Below, piece after piece: positions 26,884-34,100 of a stretch of DNA of 64,000 nt. A program made the translations under genes and the position numbers. This DNA is from Tous-C4FEB sp044356555. Its GTDB lineage: Bacteria; Verrucomicrobiota; Verrucomicrobiia; Opitutales; Opitutaceae. The stretch's first letter is position 1. Each line of letters begins with the position of its first letter. Below the pieces are notes generated by a model that saw nothing but the letters and a program-made list of their open reading frames with translations, was not told where the DNA came from and did no database searches. The DNA is taken from the NCBI GenBank assembly GCA_044356555.1, contig JBIKWB010000004.1, positions 124,001 through 188,000 of the forward strand. Reading direction: 5' to 3'.

Positions 26884-27211
26884 CGTCGCGCCTCCAGTTA
26901 GCCCTTGATCGTGTCGAGGACGATGCCGGGCGTGAGCAGCTCGGGGAGAAGGAGCGGCTCGGGTTTGCCGGGTTGCCAGAGGACGTTAAACGGGACGGCG
27001 CTGCGTTGATATTTTGCCAGCTCGGCGGTGATGGCGGGGTCTTTGTTGGTCCAGTCGGCGCGGAGGGTGACGATTTTTTTGGCGGCGAACTGGCGGAGGA
27101 CTTCGTCGGAGGCGAAGACGATTTTCTTGTTGGTCTGGCAGGTCGCGCACCAGCGGGCGGTGAAATCGACGTAGATCATGCGGCCTTCGGCGCGGAGTTT
27201 CTCCACGGCGG
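26884..27211. repeat. Direct repeat, copy 2 (3' end of intact dsbD)
   Basis: Copy 2 of the direct repeat described at 9146-9472. Here it forms the intact 3' end of dsbD and 14 bp of downstream sequence up to the transposon end. Confidence 0.8.
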
Positions 27212-29066
27212 CGGGGCTCCATTTTTCCCAGACGACTTCGGGCGCGCCCGCGGCCTGGGCGGCGGCGGTTTTCGCCTCGGTGTTTTCGGGCCAGCCGGTC
27301 CAGACGCCGAGGGCGAGGACGAGAGCACCGGTGACCGTACCGAAGCGGACCTTGCCGGGCTTCGTACCTGGCTGGTTGTAGCGGCCGTAAAACCACACGC
27401 CGAGGGCGATGAGGACGAGACCGAAGAGGGCCATGAGCGAGCCGTTCTCGGTGGTCTGGCCGGCGAGCACCCAGGCGAGGTAGGCGACGGTGGCGTAGAG
27501 CGGGAAGGCCATGAACTGTTTGAACGTTTCCATCCACGCGCCGGGACGGGGCAGGACTTTCACGGCGGCGGGGAAGATCGAGAGCAGCAGATATGGACCG
27601 GCGAGACCGATCGCGATGGCGGTAAAGACGGCGAACGATGCAGGCGTGCTGAGCGTGAGCGCGGCACCGAGCGCGGGGGCGAGAAACGGCGCGGAGCACG
27701 GGGTGGCGACGACGGTGGCGAGCACACCGGTGAAGAACGAGCCGGCGAAACCGGATTTGCTTTGGAGATCGGAGCCGACGCCGGTGGCGCTGAGGCCGAA
27801 CTCGAAGACGCCGCTCATGTTCATCGCGAAGATGAGCATCACGGCGGCGAGGCCGAAGACGAAGAGGGGCGACTGAAGTTGAAACCCCCAACCGAGCTGA
27901 TCGCCACCAGCGCGGAGCACCGCGAGGACGGCGGCGAGAGACCAGAACGAAAGGAGCACGCCGAGGGCGAAGACGAGGCCGTGAAGGATGACCTTCTTTT
28001 TGTCCTGCCCGGCTTGGTTGACGAATCCGAGGATTTTTATGCCCAGCACGGGGAAGACGCAGGGCATCAGGTTCAAGATCAGGCCGCCGACGAGGGCGAG
28101 GAACAGGGTGCTGATGAGAGAAACAGGGGCGGCGGGGGCGGGAACAGAAGACGGAGAGCTGAGAGCGGAGGGCTGAGAGCCGGAGGCGGCCGGGGCCGTT
28201 GCTGACACGGTGGGCGCGGCGGCGAAGGGGAGGTCGATGCGGAGGCCGCGGAGGGAGCCGTCGGCGAGCCAGCCTTTTTCGTTGGTGAGCACGCCGGCGA
28301 GTTTCGTGGCGTCTTTCGGGGCTTCGGGGGAAATGGAGAGCGTGAGCACGTAGCCGCCGGCGCCATCGGGGGTGATCGTTTGCGGGAGTTCGTAGGCGAC
28401 GAGATTGTCGTCGGCGAAAAAGCGGAGATCGGCGGGGGCGGCGGTCTTGGCGGCGGTCGGGCCGACGGGAGCGACCTTGAGGGTGATAGCTTTGGCGTCG
28501 CGGGTGGCGGAGACTTTCCAAGCGGCATCGGCGCGGGGGAGGCCGGCGACGACAGCGGAAAGGCGGGAGCCGAGCGCGGCGTCGGGCGCGGCGGTGGCGG
28601 CGACGGGAAGGGTGAGCGTGACGTCGGCGTTGCCGGGCATGCAGACGTCTTCGCACATGAGCCACTCAGCGGAGGCCTTAAGGGTGACCTTGGTACCGGG
28701 GGCGAGGTCGGCGGGCGGGGTGAGCGTGACGGGCAGGAACGTGTCGTTTTCGAAGCCATTGCCGGTGATGGCGCCGGTTTTGTCTTTGATGACATAGGGG
28801 GCGGGCCACTGGATCGCACTGGCAGTCCAGCCGGGCGGGAGCGACCACTTGATCTCCGTGACGAGGCCGGTGCCGGGATTGATCCAATAGGTGTGCCAAT
28901 GGGGTTGATGGACGAGACGGAGGGCAACCTGCACAGGTTTGCCCGGGACGATGGCGGTCTCGGCGGCGACGAGGGAGGCCTTAACCTGAGCAAGGGCGGT
29001 CGCGGGCAGGAGTGCCGACAAGCTGAGGAGAAGCGCGGGCAGGAGAAAGAGGCGGGAAAGGCGCAT
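26898..29066 (-). CDS. dsbD: Thiol:disulfide interchange protein DsbD
   Basis: The product has 722 residues from the ATG at 29066, which gives a clean signal peptide (MRLSRLFLLPALLL to ATALAQ); a start at 29102 is less likely. The N-terminal periplasmic domain resembles the DsbD/DsbC-like family (HWHTYWINPGTG, SAEWLMCEDVCMPG). The central part has about eight membrane helices of the CcdA/DsbD type (LNLMPCVFPVLGIK and VATPCSAPFLAPALG carry the two core cysteines). The C-terminal thioredoxin domain has WCATC (Cys640, Cys643). It passes electrons from cytoplasmic thioredoxin to periplasmic partners, probably including the TlpA-like proteins at 30227-34027. A Tn7-like element abuts its 3' end. 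Confidence 0.93.
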   Translation of the reverse strand: MRLSRLFLLPALLLSLSALLPATALAQVKASLVAAETAIVPGKPVQVALRLVHQPHWHTYWINPGTGLVTEIKWSLPPGWTASAIQWPAPYVIKDKTGAITGNGFENDTFLPVTLTPPADLAPGTKVTLKASAEWLMCEDVCMPGNADVTLTLPVAATAAPDAALGSRLSAVVAGLPRADAAWKVSATRDAKAITLKVAPVGPTAAKTAAPADLRFFADDNLVAYELPQTITPDGAGGYVLTLSISPEAPKDATKLAGVLTNEKGWLADGSLRGLRIDLPFAAAPTVSATAPAASGSQPSALSSPSSVPAPAAPVSLISTLFLALVGGLILNLMPCVFPVLGIKILGFVNQAGQDKKKVILHGLVFALGVLLSFWSLAAVLAVLRAGGDQLGWGFQLQSPLFVFGLAAVMLIFAMNMSGVFEFGLSATGVGSDLQSKSGFAGSFFTGVLATVVATPCSAPFLAPALGAALTLSTPASFAVFTAIAIGLAGPYLLLSIFPAAVKVLPRPGAWMETFKQFMAFPLYATVAYLAWVLAGQTTENGSLMALFGLVLIALGVWFYGRYNQPGTKPGKVRFGTVTGALVLALGVWTGWPENTEAKTAAAQAAGAPEVVWEKWSPAAVEKLRAEGRMIYVDFTARWCATCQTNKKIVFASDEVLRQFAAKKIVTLRADWTNKDPAITAELAKYQRSAVPFNVLWQPGKPEPLLLPELLTPGIVLDTIKG

Positions 29067-29220
29067 GGGTGGGAAGTTGAAGGAGGAGAGTCGGAGGCGC
29101 AAACCGGCAGAATTGTTCCCGCAGCGTTGGCGGGAGGTGGCTCGGGCGATGAAGAGGCGGAAGGCAGGACGGGGCGAGCGGGCGAAGGTAACGTGGCGGT
29201 TACGCGGGCAGACGGTAGGC

Positions 29221-30147
29221 TCAGTTGGCGAAGAGCTTCGTGGAGTAGTAACGTTCTGCGCGGTCGCAGAGGATGGTGACGACGCGGGATTCGGGGCCCA
29301 TCTCGACGGCGGTGCGGAGGGCGGCGATGACGTTGGCGCCGCTGGAGGTGCCGACGAGCAGCCCGAATTCGCGGCTGAGGCGGCGGGTCATCGCGATGGC
29401 GTCAGCGCTGGAGACTTTGATCGCGCCGTCGAGTTGCGCCCCGCTCAGGAGCGGCGGCACGTAACCGCCGGCGACGCCTTCGATGGAATGGCAGCACGGC
29501 ATCTCGCCGGAGAGCATGGCGGCCTCGGCGGGTTCCATGGCGAGGATGCGGACCTTGGGGTTGGCGGCGCGGAGGGCGCGGCCGCAACCGGTAAGCGTGC
29601 CGCCGGTGCCGTAGCCGGCGACGAAAGCGTCCACGAGGCCGTGCATCTGGGAGAGAATCTCGCGGCCGGTGAAGTGCTCGTGGTCCTGGGCGTTGATGGG
29701 ATTCTCAAACTGGCGCGGGAGAAAAATATTGGCGTCGCGGGCCGCCATCTCGAGGGAGAGGTCGATGCCGGTGGCGTAGCCGTTGGTGGCTTTGAAGAGT
29801 TGAACCTCGCCGCCGAACTGGCGGATGAGATGGCGGCGCTCGATGCTGGCCGACTCGCTCATGAGGATGTGGACCTGGTAGCCCTTGGCGGCACCGACCA
29901 TGGCGAGAGAAATCCCGGTGTTGCCGCTGGTGCATTCGAGGATGACGGAGTCGGCGTGCAGGAGCCCGCGAGACTCGGCATCTTCGACGATGCAGAGGGC
30001 GAGCCGGTCCTTGATGGATCCGGAGGGATTGAGGAACTCGGCCTTGGCGTAAAGGGTGCGGTCAACCTCGGCGAAGTGCAGCGGGATGAGCGCGGTGTTG
30101 CCGATGAGGGAAAGGACCGGCGGGCGGGAGCGGGCTTGAGTGACCAT
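29221..30147 (-). CDS. Cysteine synthase family enzyme (O-acetylserine sulfhydrylase, CysK/CysM)
   Basis: The product has 308 residues from the ATG at 30147. The PLP lysine is Lys46 in NPSGSIKDRLA, the asparagine loop is TSGNTGISLA, and the phosphate-binding loop is GTGGTLTG. This fold-type II PLP enzyme makes cysteine from O-acetylserine and sulfide. CysK and CysM cannot be separated by eye, so no symbol is given. The lack of a regulatory CBS domain argues against cystathionine beta-synthase. It sits between dsbD and the thioredoxin-like genes on the same strand, so the cluster joins thiol supply with periplasmic thiol chemistry. Confidence 0.9.
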   Translation of the reverse strand: MVTQARSRPPVLSLIGNTALIPLHFAEVDRTLYAKAEFLNPSGSIKDRLALCIVEDAESRGLLHADSVILECTSGNTGISLAMVGAAKGYQVHILMSESASIERRHLIRQFGGEVQLFKATNGYATGIDLSLEMAARDANIFLPRQFENPINAQDHEHFTGREILSQMHGLVDAFVAGYGTGGTLTGCGRALRAANPKVRILAMEPAEAAMLSGEMPCCHSIEGVAGGYVPPLLSGAQLDGAIKVSSADAIAMTRRLSREFGLLVGTSSGANVIAALRTAVEMGPESRVVTILCDRAERYYSTKLFAN

Positions 30148-30226
30148 GGACGACGGAAGAAAGCACGGTAACGGAAAGCGGAGGTCTTGGCGATGGGCCA
30201 AGCGACCTAATTTCACGCCGGGGCGA

Positions 30227-31462
30227 TCAGCTTTTCGGAGCGACGGGCTTTACGGTCGAGCCGGCGGGATAGAAACGTTTCGGTTGGTCGGCGGGGGCGA
30301 TTTCGACGCCGGCGATCATGAGCAGGTTGGCGAGGGCTTGTTCGGTGGCGGGGCTGTAGCCGGCGTACATGCCGACGAATTTGCCCGCGGAATTGATCAC
30401 GAGGGTCGTGGGCAACGGCGACATGACGCCTTGGGTGAGTTGCACCATGACCGTCTTGGCCGAGGCCGCTCTGTCGCCGCTGGCGGGTTTGCCAATGGGA
30501 TCGAAGACGGTGGGGAAGGTGTATTTCTCGCGGTTGGCCGTGACCCACTTGTCGTAGGCCTCGCGGGTGTCGAACGAGCACACGCCGAGGACAATCACGT
30601 TTTTATCGGCGTAGCGGCGGGAAATTTCTTGGTAGTGCGGCATGGCTTGCAGGCAGGGCCCGCACCAGGTGGCCCAGAAATCGAGGATGACCGTCTTACC
30701 TTTGGCGAAGTCGGAGAACTTGCCGGGTTTACCGTCGGAGGTGATGACGTCGAAATCGGGGATGGCGTCGCCGGCCTTGAGTTTGCCGTAGCTCTCGCGG
30801 AAGGGGGGCGGTGGGTTTTTGGCTTTCTCGGCGGCGGCGGCGGCCGAGGCTTTGGCCTTGGCGTCGGCGGCGGCGACGATGCTCGGATCGACCTTGATGC
30901 CGGCGGTGGCGAGGGCGGCCTCGGTGCGCGGATCGGTGGCGCCGCCATTGCCGACGATCACGCCGGCGATCTTGCCGTCGCGGCCGATGACAAACTGGGT
31001 GGGGATGCCGGTGACGCCGTAGAGCTTGCTGGACGCGCGCTCGGCGAAGGTGGCGGAGTCGCGCTCATTGGGGTCCCACGTGAAGACGAGGTCGGGGTAT
31101 TTCGGCTGGTTGGCGGGAATCCACTCGCGGAATTTGGCGATGGTATCGCTGGTGCCGGAGGCGAGGACGACGACGCCCTGGTCCTTGTATTTGGCGGCGA
31201 GGGTTTGGGTATGGGGGAAGGAGGCGATGCACGGTCCGCACCACGTGGCCCAGAAATCGAGGACAACGACCTTATCTTTGTAGTCGCTGAGGCGGACGTC
31301 GGCACCCGCGAGGTTTTTCATGACGAAGTCGGGGGCGATGGCCCCGACGCGCAGGGTCGCCGGCGCGGCGACCGGGGTCGCGGCGTGGGCGGTGGTGAGG
31401 ACCGCGGCGGCGAAGAGGGCGGTCGCCGGAGCGAAGAGAGAGCGAAGAAGACCGGTTTTCAT
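30227..31462 (-). CDS. Periplasmic protein with two TlpA/redoxin-type thioredoxin domains
   Basis: The product has 411 residues with a signal peptide (residues 1-27). Two thioredoxin-like domains follow, each with the full WATWCGPC motif: Cys75/Cys78 and Cys267/Cys270. An Ala/Lys-rich linker (about 195-220) joins them. Each domain has the cis-Pro strand (GIPTQFVIGRDGKI in the first). This is the TlpA/ResA-type fold that reduces disulfides in secreted proteins. DsbD nearby is the obvious electron donor. The first domain is closely related to the second domain of the next protein upstream (31568-34027), pointing to domain duplication. Confidence 0.9.
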   Translation of the reverse strand: MKTGLLRSLFAPATALFAAAVLTTAHAATPVAAPATLRVGAIAPDFVMKNLAGADVRLSDYKDKVVVLDFWATWCGPCIASFPHTQTLAAKYKDQGVVVLASGTSDTIAKFREWIPANQPKYPDLVFTWDPNERDSATFAERASSKLYGVTGIPTQFVIGRDGKIAGVIVGNGGATDPRTEAALATAGIKVDPSIVAAADAKAKASAAAAAEKAKNPPPPFRESYGKLKAGDAIPDFDVITSDGKPGKFSDFAKGKTVILDFWATWCGPCLQAMPHYQEISRRYADKNVIVLGVCSFDTREAYDKWVTANREKYTFPTVFDPIGKPASGDRAASAKTVMVQLTQGVMSPLPTTLVINSAGKFVGMYAGYSPATEQALANLLMIAGVEIAPADQPKRFYPAGSTVKPVAPKS

Positions 31463-31567
31463 GGGGAGTTGATTTTAAAAAAAAGTAACCCGCGCGAGCG
31501 GGCGCGGGCGACTTGGGACGGTGGAGGAGTTTAGGAGACGCGGCAAACGCGGTTGGCGCGGTGCCGA

Positions 31568-34027
31568 TCAGCGCATCGCGTCGCGGTTGGCTTGATCGAG
31601 TTTGGCTTTGGCCAGGATCTCGGGAGCGACCTTGACGCCGGCTTGGGCGAGGGCGGCTTCGAGGAGGACTTCACCTTTAAGGTAGCCGGTGCAGAGGGCG
31701 GCGATCTTGCCGTCGCGCCCGATAATGAATTGCTGCGGAATGCCGCCGACGCCGTAGAGTTTGCGCGAGGCGCGATCGGCGCCGCGTTCCTGCGGGTCGT
31801 GGGAAAACAATATCTCGGGGTAGGTGGCTTGGTTTTTCTTTACCCAGGCTTCGAAGGCGGCGCGGGGGTCACTTGTGCACGAAGCGAGGACGACGACTCC
31901 TTGGTCTTTGTAGCGCGCGGCGACTTCGTTGGTGTGCGGCATCGAGGCGATGCAAGGTCCGCACCACGTGGCCCAGAAATCGAGGATGACGACTTTCCCG
32001 CGGAAGTCGGAGAGTTTCACGGCTTTGCCGTTGAGATCGGTCGCGGGGAAATCGGGCGCGGCCGCACCGACCTTGAGCATTTCTACTTTCGCTTCTGGAA
32101 CCGGCGGTTTGGTCTCCGCGGCGGTCCAGATTTTTTTCGGCATATCGTCGGTCGCGAGTTTGACGCCGGCGCGCAGGAGGAGATTGCCGACGCCTTCAGC
32201 GACATGGGCACCGCCACCGACGACGATGCCGACCATATCGCCTTGGGTGTCGATGACGTAGGCGTGGGGGACGGGCGCCATGGCTCCGCCGGTGAAGACC
32301 AGCGGCGCGACCTTCTTCATGTGCTCACGTTGAAGGGTTCCGAACGCCTTCTTTTCCTCCGGAGTCATCCCGTTGAAATCTTTCGCGGGTTGTGGGCCGC
32401 GGCCGGCGGGATCGAAGTAAACGGGAAAACTGAATTTGCCGGCGTTCTTCTCCCGCCACTGTTCAAAGTCCTCGCGCGTGCTGTAGGCGGAGAGCGCAAC
32501 GACCACGACGCCTTGGCCGGCATACTTGCGCGACAGATTATCGTAGAACGCCAAGCCGTCGGCCTGCAGGCCGCCGCCGGAGCTGATCGAGAAGATGGCG
32601 GTCTTGCCCTTGATGATCTCGGACAGATTCACCGACTGGCCGTCCACGTTTTGCAACGTGACGTTCGGCACGGGCTGGCCGGCAACCAGCTTGGCGTAAT
32701 TTTCCATGAAGGGTGCCCGCGGAGGCGCGGAAGCCGCCGCCTTGGCCGCTGCGGCTTCATCCGCCGCGGACTTAATGAGCGCAGCTTTGCCGGCGGTGGC
32801 GATGGCTTCGTCGACCTTCACGCCGGCGAGGGCGAGGGCGCCCTCGGTGCGGGTGTTGGTGTCACCGCCGTTGCCGACGATGCTGGCGACGATCTTGCCG
32901 TCGCGACCGATGACGAACTGCGTGGGAATCCCGGTTACGCCGTAGAGCTTCGAAGAGGCGCGCGACTCAAACGTCGCTGAACCGCGCTCGTTGGAATCGA
33001 AAACGAAGACCATATCGGCATACTTCGGCTGGTTGACCGGGATCCATTTTTTGAACGCCGCGATCGTATCGCTCGTGCCCGAGGCGAGCACGACTACGTC
33101 CTGATTTTTGTATTTCTCCGCCAGCTTCTGCGTGTGCGGGAAGGAGGCGATGCACGGTCCGCACCACGTGGCCCAGAAGTCGAGGATGACGACCTTGCCC
33201 TTAAAATCCGACAGTCGGACTTCCTTGTCGTTCAAGTCGCGCATCACAAAGTCCGGCGCAATGGCGCCCGCCGCCAGCAAGGTTGCCCTAGGGGCCACCG
33301 CCGCCGCGCCCGCTGCCGCGCTTGGCGATGGCTGAATGGCCGCCGCCGCGCTTGCGCCGCCACCGCTACCCATGCTGCCGGCCCGAAATCCTCCGCCCGC
33401 GGCGATGAGAGCGTCCCCGTGCGCCTCCGTGATCTCGATACCGGCCCGCAGGAGCGACGAGTAGGTCATCGCCACGACCTTCTCGCCCACCCCGATGAAA
33501 CCGCTCCAGAGTTTGCCGTCGGGCTTGATCACGGCCGTTGCGGGCTGCGTGCCCACCCCCAACACGGTGTTGGTGACGTTTTCCGCCGAGGCCTTGCCGG
33601 CCGGGTCCCACGCGGCGGTGAATCCGGGGTTGGGGTTGGCTGCGACCCACTGGTCGAAGGTGTCCTTCTCGGTACCAGAGAACACGACGAGAGCGACGAG
33701 CCCCTGATTCTTGTAGGTGGCGGCGATCTGGCCGACCCAGGCCTGCGGTCCTTCGCTGGTGCAGAACTGGACGAGCAGGGGTTTCCCGCGGAACGAGGAG
33801 AGCTTGACCGGCTTGCCGTCGGTGCCGGTGACGGTGAAGTCCGGCATCAGGGCATTGCGTGCGACCTTGCCGAACTTGTCGGGGGTGAAGCCGCTGCCGC
33901 CGCCCGGCGCAGGCGAGCCCGCGCCAACCATGGCGGTTTTGGACTCCGCGGCCATGGCGGGGGAGAGGAGAGCGAAGGCGGCGAGGCCAACTTGAGCTAG
34001 AAGAGAGCGGCTGAGCGGGGTTTTCAT
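31568..34027 (-). CDS. Periplasmic four-domain redoxin protein with alternating active and degenerate domains
   Basis: The product has 819 residues with a signal peptide (about residues 1-27). Four thioredoxin-like domains can be laid out. Domain 1 (about 55-205) has a single Cys89 where CxxC should be (VQFCTSEGP). Domain 2 (about 250-410) has Cys289/Cys292 in WATWCGPC. Domain 3 (about 445-625) has no cysteine at all (IFSISSGGG). Domain 4 (about 650-810) has Cys689/Cys692 in WATWCGPC. Gly/Ser/Ala-rich linkers separate 1-2 and 2-3. Two domains can do redox work and two look structural or substrate-binding. It lies 105 bp upstream of the two-domain homologue and is probably served by DsbD. Confidence 0.9.
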   Translation of the reverse strand: MKTPLSRSLLAQVGLAAFALLSPAMAAESKTAMVGAGSPAPGGGSGFTPDKFGKVARNALMPDFTVTGTDGKPVKLSSFRGKPLLVQFCTSEGPQAWVGQIAATYKNQGLVALVVFSGTEKDTFDQWVAANPNPGFTAAWDPAGKASAENVTNTVLGVGTQPATAVIKPDGKLWSGFIGVGEKVVAMTYSSLLRAGIEITEAHGDALIAAGGGFRAGSMGSGGGASAAAAIQPSPSAAAGAAAVAPRATLLAAGAIAPDFVMRDLNDKEVRLSDFKGKVVILDFWATWCGPCIASFPHTQKLAEKYKNQDVVVLASGTSDTIAAFKKWIPVNQPKYADMVFVFDSNERGSATFESRASSKLYGVTGIPTQFVIGRDGKIVASIVGNGGDTNTRTEGALALAGVKVDEAIATAGKAALIKSAADEAAAAKAAASAPPRAPFMENYAKLVAGQPVPNVTLQNVDGQSVNLSEIIKGKTAIFSISSGGGLQADGLAFYDNLSRKYAGQGVVVVALSAYSTREDFEQWREKNAGKFSFPVYFDPAGRGPQPAKDFNGMTPEEKKAFGTLQREHMKKVAPLVFTGGAMAPVPHAYVIDTQGDMVGIVVGGGAHVAEGVGNLLLRAGVKLATDDMPKKIWTAAETKPPVPEAKVEMLKVGAAAPDFPATDLNGKAVKLSDFRGKVVILDFWATWCGPCIASMPHTNEVAARYKDQGVVVLASCTSDPRAAFEAWVKKNQATYPEILFSHDPQERGADRASRKLYGVGGIPQQFIIGRDGKIAALCTGYLKGEVLLEAALAQAGVKVAPEILAKAKLDQANRDAMR

Positions 34028-34100
34028 GAAGGAAAAAAATCGAGGCCTGCCCGGGAGGGGCAGGCCTCGTGGCGATTATGCGGAGGGCGGAACGAACAAT

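Noticed and set aside
12338..26888. A normal 5-bp Tn7 target duplication
   Set aside because: Only CGTC (4 bp) is shared directly outside both ends; the fifth base differs. It is reported as possible, not as proven.
9146..27211. Integrase-type genomic island with attL/attR
   Set aside because: The direct repeats would fit, but there is no integrase gene and the repeat (327 bp, about 91% similar by eye) is much longer and more diverged than an att core. Tn7-like ends explain the right boundary better.
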